The notes below the pieces were generated by a model that saw only the letters and a program-made list of their open reading frames with translations, was not told where the DNA came from and made no database searches. A program made the position numbers and the translations under genes. A stretch of DNA of 64,000 nucleotides from assembly GCF_009852415.1 (NCBI RefSeq), contig NZ_WOXS01000002.1:4504001-4568000 (forward strand), given 5' to 3'. The stretch comes from Streptomyces sp. Tu 3180 (GTDB lineage Bacteria; Actinomycetota; Actinomycetes; Streptomycetales; Streptomycetaceae). Below are positions 26,418-35,261 of the stretch, in pieces. Each line of letters starts with the position of its first letter. Position 1 is the stretch's first letter.

Positions 26418-28817
26418 TCACACCGCCAGGTCCACCGCGCGCACCCGGTCGAACACCCCCTCCCCGTCCCGCTCCGTGAGGAGGTACGCCTGCGCCTCGC
26501 CCACGTGGAAGTAGAGCCCGTGCAGTTCCAGGGCCCCTTTCTCCAGGGCCCGGGCCACCGAGGCGTGGGCGCGCAGGTGCTCCAGCTGCTGGACCACGTT
26601 GGTCAGGCACAGCTGCTCGACCGCGTCGGCGGGCGCCCGCCCGGCCAGCCGCGCCCAGGACCTGTTCGCGTCGCCCATGTGCTCCAGACTCGGCAGCCCG
26701 TGCCGCAGCCACCGTCTCAGCGGGGTCTCGGCGCCGTCCGGATCCGAGTCGAGCAGCGCCTGCATCGCGCCGCACCCCGAGTGGCCGCACACGGTGATCG
26801 ACCGCACCGCCAGCACCTCCACGGCGTACTCGATGGCGGCCGCCACCGAGTCGTCGCCGCTCTCCTCGCCGGGCGGCGGCACGAGGTTGCCGACGTTGCG
26901 CACCACGAACAGGTCCCCCGGACCACTGGACGTGATCATCGAGGTCACCAGCCGGGAGTCGGCGCAGGTCAGAAACAGCTGCGTGGGCCGCTGTCCCTCG
27001 CGCGCCAGCCGGGCCAGCTCACCGCGCACCAGGGGAGCGGTGTTGCGCTGGAACGTGCTGATGCCCCGCACCAGTTCGTGTCCGCCGGTGCCGGACGGCT
27101 CCGGCTCGTCCTCGTCGGGCGCGCTCGGCCCTGCGCCGCCCGGTCCGGACTGCGGGCGTTCGCACTGGTGGTTGCGCCAGGCCGTCCAGGGCCGGCAGCG
27201 GCAGTCGGCGCCGGACGCGCCGCTCTCCTCGGTCCCGTCCTCCGGGTGGTGGCCGGTGAGGGTCGCGGGCTCGGCGATCCGGATCCCGGCACGGCGGCCG
27301 GTGATCTCCACGGTGCCGCCCCGCGCGGTGTGGGTGCTCTGCCAGTCCTGCAGCGTCTCGTACGCCGCGTGGTCCATGAACGATCCGTCCAACGCCACCA
27401 CGGCGTCGGCCCCGTGCGGGACGAGATGCAGGGCGCGGCTGAGCCGCGGCACCGCGAGGAACGTCAACTGCCCTCGTACGTGGACGTGGTGGACCCCCTC
27501 CCGCTCCTCGTGCGTGATACGGGTGCGGGTGAGGCGGTGCAGGGCCACGCCGACGGCCACGGCGATGCCCAGCGCCACGCCCTCCAGGACGCCGAGGGAC
27601 ACCACGCCGAGGGTGGTGGCGGCGTAGACCAGGACCTCGCGGTGGCGGGTCACCGTGCGGATGTGGTGCAGGGACACCATCTGGATGCCGACGGCCATCA
27701 CCAGGGCGGCGAGCGAGGCGAGCGGGATGAGCTCCAGGAGCGGCACCATCAGCAGCGCGGCGACCACGACGAAAGCGCCGTGCAGCATCGTGGAGTTCCG
27801 GCTCACGGCGCCCGCGTGCACGTTCGCGGAACTGCGGACGGCCACCCCGGCCACGGGCAGTCCGCCGAGGGAGCCGGAGACGATGTTGGCCGCGCCCTGT
27901 CCGAGCAGTTCGCGGTCCAGGTCGGACCGCCCCACGCGGGCGGGACCGGGGCGGTTGGACGCCAGCTTGTCCACGGCGACCGCGCCGAGCAGCGACTGCA
28001 CGCTGCACACCAGCGTCGTCGTGAGCACGGCGGCGGCGAGGCCGAGCACCGGACCGTCGGGCAGACCGGCCAGGGCGTGGTTGCGCCAGGACGGCAGCTC
28101 CACCTTGGGCAGGACGAGGCCGGCCGCGGCGGCCACCGCGGTGGCCCCGGTGACGGCGACGAGCGCGGCCGGGACCGCGCGGGCGACGCGTCCGGCCCGG
28201 CCGGGCAGCCGGGGCCACAGCAGCAGCAGCGCCAGCGTCAGCACGCTCACCGACAGGGCCGCGGGGTGCAGGTTCGCCAACTGGGCGGGGAGCGCGCGGA
28301 GGTTGTCGGGGACGGAGCTCTGCGGGGTGCCGCCGAGGACGATGTGCAGCTGGGCGACGGCGATGGTGACGCCGATGCCGGCGAGCATGCCGTGCACGAT
28401 GGCGGGGCTGACGGCGAGCGCGCCGCGCGCCACCCGCAGACATCCCAGGCCGAGCTGGGCGAGTCCGGCGAGCACGGTGATGGCGCAGGTCGTCCGCCAG
28501 CCGTACTGCTGGATGAGGTCGGCGGTGACGACGGTGAGCCCGGCGGCCGGGCCGCTCACCTGGAGCGGGGAGCCGCCGAGCCGCCCGGCGACGAGTCCGC
28601 CCACGGCGGCGGCGACCAGTCCGGCCTGGAGCGGCGCGCCGGTGGCGAGGGCGATGCCGAGGGACAGGGGAAGGGCGATCAGGAAGACCGCGATCGAGGC
28701 CGACAGGTCGGCGCCCGCGATGCGGAAGCGCCGCGGTCCGGTCGGCGGGCTGTGGGGCGGGTGGGTGCGCTCGGTCCGGTCCGAGTCGGCGGTGCGGGCG
28801 GGAACGCAGGCTGACAT
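26418..28817 (-). CDS. SulP-family transporter fused to beta-carbonic anhydrase
   Basis: The 799-aa product has two modules. Residues about 30-410 hold 10-12 membrane helices of the SulP/SLC26 anion transporter family, with a short STAS-like region to about 520 (VVALDGSFMDHAAYETL). After a Cys-containing linker, residues about 570-799 are a beta-carbonic anhydrase with zinc ligands Cys618 in LTCADSR, then His679 and Cys682 in CGHSGCG. Together this suggests bicarbonate uptake coupled to its interconversion with CO2. ATG 28817 has GGGAGA upstream; a longer frame to 28994 lacks a site. It is divergent from the deacetylase-like lipoprotein gene. Confidence 0.93.
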   Translation of the reverse strand: MSACVPARTADSDRTERTHPPHSPPTGPRRFRIAGADLSASIAVFLIALPLSLGIALATGAPLQAGLVAAAVGGLVAGRLGGSPLQVSGPAAGLTVVTADLIQQYGWRTTCAITVLAGLAQLGLGCLRVARGALAVSPAIVHGMLAGIGVTIAVAQLHIVLGGTPQSSVPDNLRALPAQLANLHPAALSVSVLTLALLLLWPRLPGRAGRVARAVPAALVAVTGATAVAAAAGLVLPKVELPSWRNHALAGLPDGPVLGLAAAVLTTTLVCSVQSLLGAVAVDKLASNRPGPARVGRSDLDRELLGQGAANIVSGSLGGLPVAGVAVRSSANVHAGAVSRNSTMLHGAFVVVAALLMVPLLELIPLASLAALVMAVGIQMVSLHHIRTVTRHREVLVYAATTLGVVSLGVLEGVALGIAVAVGVALHRLTRTRITHEEREGVHHVHVRGQLTFLAVPRLSRALHLVPHGADAVVALDGSFMDHAAYETLQDWQSTHTARGGTVEITGRRAGIRIAEPATLTGHHPEDGTEESGASGADCRCRPWTAWRNHQCERPQSGPGGAGPSAPDEDEPEPSGTGGHELVRGISTFQRNTAPLVRGELARLAREGQRPTQLFLTCADSRLVTSMITSSGPGDLFVVRNVGNLVPPPGEESGDDSVAAAIEYAVEVLAVRSITVCGHSGCGAMQALLDSDPDGAETPLRRWLRHGLPSLEHMGDANRSWARLAGRAPADAVEQLCLTNVVQQLEHLRAHASVARALEKGALELHGLYFHVGEAQAYLLTERDGEGVFDRVRAVDLAV

Positions 28818-29148
28818 GGTCTCCCGTCTCCTCCAGGTCTGCGCGGTCGCGGAAAGGGTGGGCCCCGCACGGGGCGGGGTGGTCGCGGCCGTGGGGCACG
28901 GCGTAGATCGGCGGGATGCATCAACAATCAGTAAACGGATCGTAATTGAGAGTAAAGGTCGAGCATAGACTTTCCGGGCAAATGGACTAATCAATCATTC
29001 TCGCGAGTGAAGCGGTCATTTCATCGGCTTGTCGTACTTATTCCTTCTCGGTTCCGTGCGACGTTGGCGGCGCCGTCGGTCCGGGCCGGCGCGGCACCAG
29101 ACATCGCCCCCATCGGGGTCGGTCCGAGAGAAGGAAGAAGGTGGGCGG
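28818..29148. other. Divergent intergenic region, AT-rich centre
   Basis: These 331 bp hold no gene. The part from 28915 to 29010 is markedly AT-rich for this genome and contains the palindrome CTCGCGAG, so promoters for both flanking genes are expected here. I could not assign a factor. Confidence 0.45.
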
Positions 29149-30420
29149 ATGGCCGCCACCCACAGGATCGCCGCGGGCACCGTCGTCGCCGCGGTGTGCG
29201 TCGTCTCGCTGGCCGGCTGCGGGACCGGCACCGACGGCCCCCGCGAGCGGGAAGGGGGCCGGGAGAAGGCCGGGCCGGCCCCCGCGCCGAAGAACGTCGT
29301 CCGGCTGATCGGCGACGGCTCCACCGCGTACACCGGGGCGCAGCCGCGCCTGCCCCGGCCCGAGCGGCTGAAGCCGGGCGAGAGGCCGCCGCAGTTCGTC
29401 GTCTTCTCCTGGGACGGGGCGGGCGAGGACAGCCAGAAGCTCTTCTCCCACTTCCGCGGGGTCGCCAAGGAGAACAACGCGACCATGACGTACTTCCTGA
29501 GCGGCGTGTACCTGCTCCCGGAGGAGAAACGCCACCTGTACCGCCCGCCGCGGCACTCCCCGGGCCGCTCCGACATCGGTTTCAACGACCGGCAGGGCAT
29601 CGCCGACACCGTGAAGCAGCTGCGCCTGGCCTGGCTGGAGGGCAACGAGATCGGCACCCACTTCAACGGGCACTTCTGCGGCAGCGGCGGCGGGGTCGGC
29701 GAGTGGTCGGTGGCGGAGTGGAAGGACGAGATCGCCCAGGCCAAGCGTTTCGTGAAGACCTGGAAGACCAACACCGGCATGAAGAGCAAGGCCCCGCTGC
29801 CCTTCGACTACGACGAGGAGCTCATCGGCGCCCGCACCCCGTGCCTGGAGGGGCGGAAGAACTTCATGAGGGCCGCCCGCGACCTGGGCTTCCGCTACGA
29901 CACCAGCGGGGTCAACAACCAGGTGTGGCCGAAGAAGGAACGCGGTCTGTGGGACCTGTCGATGCAGCTCGTGCCCTTCCCCGGGCACTCCTTCGAGCAG
30001 CTCACCATGGACTACAACTTCATGGTCAACCAGTCCGGCACCACCACCCAGGGCGACCCGGACAAGCACGAGATGTGGGGCGATCAGATGCGCGACGGCC
30101 TGCTCCGGGGCTTCGAACGGGCCTACCGCGGCAACCGCGCGCCCCTGATCATCGGCAACCACTTCGAGTCCTGGAACGGCGGCACCTACATGCGCGCCGT
30201 CGAGGAGGTCATCGAGGCGGTGTGCACCAGGTCCGAGGTGCGCTGCGTCTCCTTCCGGCAGCTCGTGGACTGGCTGGACGCCCAGGACCCGAAGACACTG
30301 GCGAAGCTGCGCACCCTGGACGTCGGCGAGGCCCCGAAGCGGGGCTGGAAGTCCTTCCTGTCCGGCGCTCCCGCCCCGGCCCCCAAGGGCGTGCCCGGGG
30401 CGCCGGCGGCGAAGCGGTGA
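29149..30420 (+). CDS. Polysaccharide deacetylase-like lipoprotein
   Basis: The 423-aa product has a lipoprotein signal (lipobox SLAGC, lipidated Cys at about 24) and a domain resembling NodB/polysaccharide deacetylases: FVVFSWDGAGED, GNEIGTHFNGHFC (in the place of the metal-binding HTxxH), RTPCLEG and FRYDTSG. The metal-binding Asp and His positions are recognisable but altered from TFDDG and HTxxH, so activity is uncertain. It would act on the outer face of the membrane, perhaps on wall glycan. ATG 29149 follows GAAGGAAGAAGG. It converges with the CooC-like gene, with 3 nt between stops. Confidence 0.83.
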   Translation: MAATHRIAAGTVVAAVCVVSLAGCGTGTDGPREREGGREKAGPAPAPKNVVRLIGDGSTAYTGAQPRLPRPERLKPGERPPQFVVFSWDGAGEDSQKLFSHFRGVAKENNATMTYFLSGVYLLPEEKRHLYRPPRHSPGRSDIGFNDRQGIADTVKQLRLAWLEGNEIGTHFNGHFCGSGGGVGEWSVAEWKDEIAQAKRFVKTWKTNTGMKSKAPLPFDYDEELIGARTPCLEGRKNFMRAARDLGFRYDTSGVNNQVWPKKERGLWDLSMQLVPFPGHSFEQLTMDYNFMVNQSGTTTQGDPDKHEMWGDQMRDGLLRGFERAYRGNRAPLIIGNHFESWNGGTYMRAVEEVIEAVCTRSEVRCVSFRQLVDWLDAQDPKTLAKLRTLDVGEAPKRGWKSFLSGAPAPAPKGVPGAPAAKR

Positions 30421-30423
30421 GCG

Positions 30424-31404
30424 TCAGACGGGCGCCGTGACCCTCTCGCCGAGCACGAAGTCCGGGTCGACCTGCGCGGCCAGGTCGGCCCCGGTGCGCT
30501 CGTTGCCCCACGACCGGGCGTTCTTCAGGTGGAAGTGCACCATCTGGCGGGTGTAGCGCTCCCCGTCGCGGAGCCGGTACGTCGCGTCGGCGGCCGTGTG
30601 CAGCAGGCGCAGGGCCCGGCGGTTCGGCTCCTCCAGGAGCGGGAAACGGGGCGGCCGGCCCTTCTCCATGGCCCTGACCCAGTCCGAGTGCCCCACCGTC
30701 ACGAGCAGGTCGTCCCCGACCTCCGCGCGGAGGAAGTCGAGGTCGTCCGGACCCTGCACCTTGTTGCCGACGACCTTCAGGGTGACGCCGAAGTCGTGGG
30801 CGTACTCCTTGTACTGGCGGTAGACGGAGACCCCCTTCCGGGTCGGCTCGGCCACCAGGAACGTGATGTCGAAGCGGGTGAACAGGCCGGAGGCGAAGGA
30901 GTCCGAACCGGCCGTCATGTCCACCACGACGTACTCGCCGGGGCCGTCCACCAGGTGGTTCAGGCACAGCTCCACCGCTCCGGTCTTGGAGTGGTAGCAG
31001 GCGACCCCCAGGTCGGCGTCCGTGAAGGAGCCGGTGACCATCAGACGGACGGCCCCGCCGTCGAGTTCCACCGGCCGTGCGCAGGCGTCGTAGACCGGGT
31101 TGTCCTCGCACACCCGCAGCAGCCGGGAGCCCGCACCGGGCGGCGTCGTCTTGATCATCGTCTCGGCGGACGCGATGCGCGGATTGGTGCCGCGCAGGTA
31201 GTCCTTGATCAGCGGCAGGTGGTCGCCCATCGCGGGCAGCGCGGCCGCCTCCGCCTCGTCGAGGCCCAGCGCGGCTCCCAGGTGCTGGTTGATGTCGGCG
31301 TCGACCGCGACGACCGGGGCGCCCTCGGCCGCGAGGTGACGGATGAACAAGGAGGACAGGGTCGTCTTTCCGCTGCCGCCCTTTCCAACGAAAGCAATTT
31401 TCAT
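30424..31404 (-). CDS. CooC/MinD-like P-loop ATPase
   Basis: The 326-aa product opens MKIAFVGKGGSGKTTLSSLF, a perfect deviant Walker A loop at residues 8-15, then VDADINQHLGAALG and VVDMTAGSDSFASGL. This is the CooC-like (NifH-superfamily) branch; CooC loads nickel into CO dehydrogenase, but no such enzyme is nearby, so the client is unknown. ATG 31404 is preferred because TACCCT lies 8 nt before it and no ribosome site is visible; GTG 31410 is equally in frame. It is divergent from the degenerate Fic-like gene, 101 nt apart. Confidence 0.86.
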   Translation of the reverse strand: MKIAFVGKGGSGKTTLSSLFIRHLAAEGAPVVAVDADINQHLGAALGLDEAEAAALPAMGDHLPLIKDYLRGTNPRIASAETMIKTTPPGAGSRLLRVCEDNPVYDACARPVELDGGAVRLMVTGSFTDADLGVACYHSKTGAVELCLNHLVDGPGEYVVVDMTAGSDSFASGLFTRFDITFLVAEPTRKGVSVYRQYKEYAHDFGVTLKVVGNKVQGPDDLDFLRAEVGDDLLVTVGHSDWVRAMEKGRPPRFPLLEEPNRRALRLLHTAADATYRLRDGERYTRQMVHFHLKNARSWGNERTGADLAAQVDPDFVLGERVTAPV

Positions 31405-31505
31405 GTTCACTAAGGGTAGTGGACGAGTGGCCGTAGGTGGCGGTCGGGCGTGAAGAAGACCACTCCATCGTGGGGCCGGCGCCCGGGGTGCGTAGTGTCG
31501 TACTC

Positions 31506-32330
31506 ATGAGTACGACAGGCGCGACCGCCGACCCCCTCGCGGCCCTGGGCTCCCTGCCGGGAGTGGCCGACTCCGTGGAGTCCGTGCGCAAGGCCGTGGA
31601 CCGGGTCTACGGGCACCGGGTCATGCGGCGGCGCAGCAACGAGATCACCTCCGAGGCGGCGCTGCGCGGCGCCCGCGGCTCGGCGGCGCTCGCGGGCGCG
31701 GACTGGGCCCTGGAGGAGGTGCGCCGGCGCAGCGACTTCGGCGGCGACGCCGAGGCGCGCACGATGGGCGCGGCCCTGCGCCTGAGCGCCGAGGCGGGCC
31801 AGCTGCTGTCCATCTGGCGGCAGTCGCCCCTGAGGGTGCTGGCCAGGCTGCACCTGGTGGCGGCGGCCGACAGGGCCGAGCAGGTCGGGCGGCCCCGGCA
31901 GGAGGGCGAGGCGGTCGACGAGCCCCTGATCGGGCTCGGGCTGCCGAGCGCCGCGGAGGCGCACGGCCGGCTGGAGGGGCTGTCCGGACTGATCATCGCG
32001 GGCGGTTCCGCCCCGGCGCTGGTGACGGCCGCCGTCGTCCACGGCGAGCTCCTCGCCCTGCGTCCCTTCGTCTCCCACAACGGCCTGGTCGCGCGGACCG
32101 CCGAACGGATCGTCCTGGTCGGCAGCGGTCTCGACCCGAAGGCGGTCTGCCCGGCCGAGGTGGGACACGCCGAACTGGGGCGCGAGGCCTATCTGGCGGC
32201 CCTGGAGGGCTACGTCTCCGGCACGCCCGAGGGCGTGGCCGCGTGGATCGCCCACTGCGGGCGCGCGATCGAGCTCGGGGCGCGCGAGTCGACGGCGGTG
32301 TGCGAGGCGCTCCAGCGCGGAGCGGCGTGA
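31506..32330 (+). CDS. Degenerate Fic-fold protein (often annotated oxidoreductase)
   Basis: The 274-aa product is helical. The segment LRPFVSHNGLVARTAERIVL (residues 185-204) lies where Fic proteins have HPFxxGNGRxxR: PF, NG and the last Arg are kept, but the catalytic His is Arg186, the Gly is His191 and the anion-hole Arg is Leu194. An AMP-transferase activity is therefore unlikely, and the protein may be a pseudo-enzyme. I recall relatives in Streptomyces and other actinobacteria next to the ssd/Tad locus, labelled oxidoreductase without evidence. TAGTGT is 7 nt before ATG 31506, which indicates a leaderless transcript. Confidence 0.72.
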   Translation: MSTTGATADPLAALGSLPGVADSVESVRKAVDRVYGHRVMRRRSNEITSEAALRGARGSAALAGADWALEEVRRRSDFGGDAEARTMGAALRLSAEAGQLLSIWRQSPLRVLARLHLVAAADRAEQVGRPRQEGEAVDEPLIGLGLPSAAEAHGRLEGLSGLIIAGGSAPALVTAAVVHGELLALRPFVSHNGLVARTAERIVLVGSGLDPKAVCPAEVGHAELGREAYLAALEGYVSGTPEGVAAWIAHCGRAIELGARESTAVCEALQRGAA

Positions 32331-32353
32331 CACGCGTGGGGTGAGAAAGGAAA

Positions 32354-32373
32354 AGGCCCCGTAAGAGGGGCCT
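32354..32373 (-). terminator. Rho-independent terminator, minus strand
   Basis: A 7-bp stem (32354-32360 with 32367-32373, loop GTAAGA) is followed on the minus strand by TTTCCTTT. It ends a minus-strand transcript, either the HAD gene mRNA or a separate small RNA. Confidence 0.72.
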
Positions 32374-32382
32374 CGCGCGAAT

Positions 32383-32410
32383 GCGGCGGTACGAGAACTC
32401 GTACCGCCGC
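32383..32410. terminator. 12-bp perfect hairpin downstream of the Fic-like gene
   Basis: Arms 32383-32394 and 32399-32410 pair exactly around GAAC. It lies 53 nt past the stop at 32330 and probably ends that plus-strand transcript. It could also be part of a minus-strand RNA. Confidence 0.6.
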
Positions 32411-32739
32411 TGGCATGTCCACCGGGTTACCAAGCGTCCTCGATATGTGCCCATCAGGTCGGGGACTTTGCCCGTCACCTGGTGCGGCTGGCCCGTAATC
32501 GACGGGTCGACGTCGCGTGGGTGCCCGGTGTCCATGCTCGGTCCGTGGGGCCAAATGCGTTGTGAAGGTGATCCTCTCGGATGTCCTTGGTCTCGCGGGC
32601 CGTTGAGTCCTTTGTACTCCAGGAATGAAGTGAGTGGAAGTCCTGGCCCTGCTTCTTTACTTTTAGGTTCAAAGACGCGTCAAACGGACATCGCCGTGCG
32701 GGGCGGCCGGCGGTGGGCGGGGCGTTGTCCGCGACGCGG

Positions 32740-33573
32740 TCAGGCCGCGGGCGCGCGGCGTCGGCTGGCGTACCAGACGAGGCCCGCGGTGGCCGCGGCG
32801 GCCCCTATGGCGGCCGCCGCGACCAGGGCGGGGCGCGGCGGCACGGAGAACGCGGGGAAGCGCTGTTTGAGCCGGACGGGCCGGTGGAAGTCCAGGATCG
32901 GCCACTCGCGCGCGAGGGCCTCCCGGCGCAGCGCGCGGTCCGGGTTCACGGCGTGCGGGTGGCCCACGGACTCCAGCATCGGCACATCGGTCGCCGAATC
33001 GCTGTAGGCGTAGCAACGGGCCAGGTCGTAGCCCTCGGACTCGGCCAGCTCCCTGATCGCCTCGGCCTTCGTCGGGCCGTACGCGTAGTACTCCACCTCG
33101 CCGGTGAAGCACCCGTCGTCGCCCACCACCATGCGGGTGGCCACGACCCGGTCCGCGCCGAGCAGTTCGCCGATCGGCTCGACCACCTCGGCGCCGGAGG
33201 TGGACACGATCACGACGTCGCGGCCCGCGGTGTGGTGCTCCTCGATCAGGGTGGCGGCCTCGTCGTAGATGATCGGGTCGATCAGGTCGTGCAGCGTCTC
33301 GGCGACGATCTCCTTGACCTGCCGGACGTTCCAGCCGCGGCACAGCGCGGACAGGTACTTGCGCATCCGCTCCATCTGCTCGTGGTCGGCGCCGCCGGCC
33401 AGGAAGACGAACTGGGCGTATGCGGTGCGCAGGACCGCTCTGCGGTTGATCAGGCCGCCTTGGTAGAAGGACTTGCTGAACGTGAGTGTGCTCGACTTCG
33501 CAATGACCGTCTTGTCCAGGTCAAAGAAGGCGGCTGTGCGGGGCGACGAGTGGTTTTCCACGCCCCTGAGCAT
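32740..33573 (-). CDS. HAD-IB family phosphatase with C-terminal membrane helix
   Basis: The 277-aa product has the HAD motifs FFDLDKTVIAKSS (nucleophile Asp18, acid Asp20), VIVSTSGAE, a Lys in GPTKAEAI, and AYSDSATDVPML, which place it in subfamily IB with SerB-like phosphatases. Residues about 250-268 form a C-terminal hydrophobic segment followed by SRRRAPAA, so it is probably tail-anchored. The same type of gene sits beside ssd in mycobacteria and streptomycetes, where it has been linked to morphological differentiation. Its substrate is unknown. The 6C RNA lies immediately upstream and is transcribed divergently. Confidence 0.9.
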   Translation of the reverse strand: MLRGVENHSSPRTAAFFDLDKTVIAKSSTLTFSKSFYQGGLINRRAVLRTAYAQFVFLAGGADHEQMERMRKYLSALCRGWNVRQVKEIVAETLHDLIDPIIYDEAATLIEEHHTAGRDVVIVSTSGAEVVEPIGELLGADRVVATRMVVGDDGCFTGEVEYYAYGPTKAEAIRELAESEGYDLARCYAYSDSATDVPMLESVGHPHAVNPDRALRREALAREWPILDFHRPVRLKQRFPAFSVPPRPALVAAAAIGAAAATAGLVWYASRRRAPAA

Positions 33574-33669
33574 AGGTGCAGCCCATTCGGCGTAAGGTGG
33601 GGCGTGTGGGTTTGCCTGAGAGGGCTCTCGGGTACACCATGGAAGTCACGGATCGTTCGCGACCGTGCT

Positions 33670-33766
33670 AACCCGGTCCGGCTCCTCCCCCCCCCGAGTC
33701 GGCCGTGGGGACGACCCCCGCTCTCCCCCCCGGCGGGGGTCGTCGCATGTCCGGGTGGGTTTTCCT
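33670..33766 (+). ncRNA. 6C RNA
   Basis: Two strong stem-loops have C-rich loops. The first pairs 33678-33684 with 33696-33702 and extends 3 bp outward past a bulged T; its loop holds nine consecutive Cs. The second pairs 33710-33721 with 33733-33744; its loop holds seven Cs. Two hairpins with six or more loop Cs define the actinobacterial 6C RNA family. I recall the mycobacterial member (B11) lying between the ssd and HAD-IB genes, exactly as here, and a sporulation-linked Streptomyces member at the same locus. The exact ends are estimates. Confidence 0.85.
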
Positions 33767-34154
33767 CCTCCTTCCGCGGTCCGGGCGCCGCTCCGGTGCC
33801 GTGGACGGGAGGTTGTTGTCATGCACATGAAATATAACCGTGGGTAGCCGCAGGACTGCTCTGCGGGATTCACACAGGAGATGCGCGGCCCTCACCGGTA
33901 TGAGTGACAGCGATATTCACAACCGCCGGGGCATCCACAGTTTTCGACCAAGATCCACGTGATTTCCCCGATCGCCGCACCGTGATTCCAGCGCGTCCCG
34001 CTCGCCGCGAGTTCACACCCGGTTCGTCGTTTGTCGGGTCGCGCAGGGCCGGTTTCCGTCTGCCTTCCGCAGGGAGACGCTTGCCGGCTCCCCACACGTC
34101 GGGAATCGCGGGGCCGCGCGGGCCGCGCGAGAGACACAGCGAAGAGGGACGAAC
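33767..34154. other. Region between 6C RNA and the ssd/Tad operon
   Basis: I see no gene in these 388 bp. A 6-bp hairpin (CCGCAG...CTGCGG, about 33848-33866) and AT-richer patches near 33820-33840 and 33900-33960 suggest regulatory sequence for the operon that starts at 34155. Confidence 0.45.
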
Positions 34155-35261
34155 ATGGCCGGAACCGTCACGCGCGATCCGCTGCCCGCCTCCGGGGGAG
34201 GCCACCAGGGCGCACCGCTGATCGTCACCGAGGACGCCGGACTCCTCGACGACCTGCTGCGCCTGTGCGCGGCGGCCGGCGCCACGCCGGAGGTCCACCA
34301 CGGGGTGCCGGAGTCGAGGGGCGGCTGGGAGGCCGCGCCGCTCGTCCTCGTCGGGGACGACGCCGCACGGCGCGTGCGCGGGGCCCCGCGACGACGAGGA
34401 GTGGTGCTGGTCGGCCGGGACCAGGACGATCCCGGGGTCTGGCGGCGGGCCGTCGAGATCGGCGCCGACCACGTGCTGATGCTGCCCGACGGCGAGCAGT
34501 GGCTGGTGGACCGCATCGCCGACGTGGCGGAGGGCGTCGGACGGCCCGCCCTGACGGTCGGCGTCATCGGCGGCCGGGGCGGGGCGGGCGCGTCCACGCT
34601 CGCGTGCGCGCTCGCCGTCACCTCCGCGCGGGAGGGACTGCGCACGCTCCTCGTGGACGCGGACCCGCTGGGCGGCGGACTCGACGTGGTCCTCGGCGGG
34701 GAGACGGCCGAGGGGCTGCGCTGGCCGGCGTTCGCCGCCTCCCGCGGGCGGGTCGGCGGCGGAGCCCTGGAGGAGTCGCTGCCCGAACTGCACGCGCTGC
34801 GGGTGCTCAGCTGGGACCGCGGCGACTGCGTCGCCGTGCCGCCCCAGGCCGTGCGCGCGGTGCTCGCCGCGGCGCGGCGCGGGGGCGGCACGGTCGTGGT
34901 CGACCTGCCGCGCCGCGTCGACGACGGGGTCGCCGAGGTCCTCGCCCAGCTCGACCTCGGGCTCCTCGTGGTCCCCGCGGAACTGCGCGCCGTCGCGGCG
35001 GCGGGGCGCGTCGCCTCCGCCGTGGGCATGGTCCTGCGCGATCTGCGGGCGGCGGTCCGCGGGCCGTACGCGCCCGGCCTGGACGACCGTGAGGTGGCCC
35101 GGCTGCTCGGACTGCCCCTGGCGGGGGAGGTGCCCGTCGAACCCGCCCTGCAGCGCCCGTACGGGACGGGGCAACCACCCGGGGCGTCGGGCCGGGGGCC
35201 CCTGGCCCGCTTCTGCAAGGAGTTCTGGGAGCGGGCGCTGGTGGAGGCGAGGACGGCATGA
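34155..35261 (+). CDS. ssd: Ssd, CpaE/TadZ-like septum site-determining protein
   Basis: The 368-aa product has an N-terminal receiver-like region and a MinD-family ATPase domain from about 130. The P-loop region reads GVIGGRGGAGASTLACALA (from about 136); the Lys residues of a MinD Walker A are Arg and Ala here, as in other atypical TadZ/CpaE and Ssd proteins, so hydrolysis may be lost. LLVDADPLGGGLD and VVDLPRRVDDGV follow. In mycobacteria Ssd inhibits septation. It leads the tad operon and its stop overlaps the next ATG (ATGA). Confidence 0.88.
   Translation: MAGTVTRDPLPASGGGHQGAPLIVTEDAGLLDDLLRLCAAAGATPEVHHGVPESRGGWEAAPLVLVGDDAARRVRGAPRRRGVVLVGRDQDDPGVWRRAVEIGADHVLMLPDGEQWLVDRIADVAEGVGRPALTVGVIGGRGGAGASTLACALAVTSAREGLRTLLVDADPLGGGLDVVLGGETAEGLRWPAFAASRGRVGGGALEESLPELHALRVLSWDRGDCVAVPPQAVRAVLAAARRGGGTVVVDLPRRVDDGVAEVLAQLDLGLLVVPAELRAVAAAGRVASAVGMVLRDLRAAVRGPYAPGLDDREVARLLGLPLAGEVPVEPALQRPYGTGQPPGASGRGPLARFCKEFWERALVEARTA

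Larger units (their letters stand above)
32354..32537 (-). ncRNA. Candidate structured small RNA (possibly the 6S-like scr3559 type)
   Basis: The gap between two converging genes is densely structured. Positions 32413-32431 pair with 32519-32537 (5 bp, 2x2 loop, 7 bp, small loop, 2 bp). Inside are hairpins at 32455-32481 and 32490-32508. Next to them is a 12-bp perfect hairpin (32383-32410), then a T-tailed terminator on the minus strand. A transcript from about 32537 to 32350 would be about 185 nt. I recall a 6S-like RNA, scr3559, at this locus in S. coelicolor. The strand and identity are inference. Confidence 0.38.

Noticed and set aside
33665..33847. Short plus-strand open frame over the 6C RNA
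   Set aside because: It is explained by the conserved RNA hairpins and has no ribosome site.
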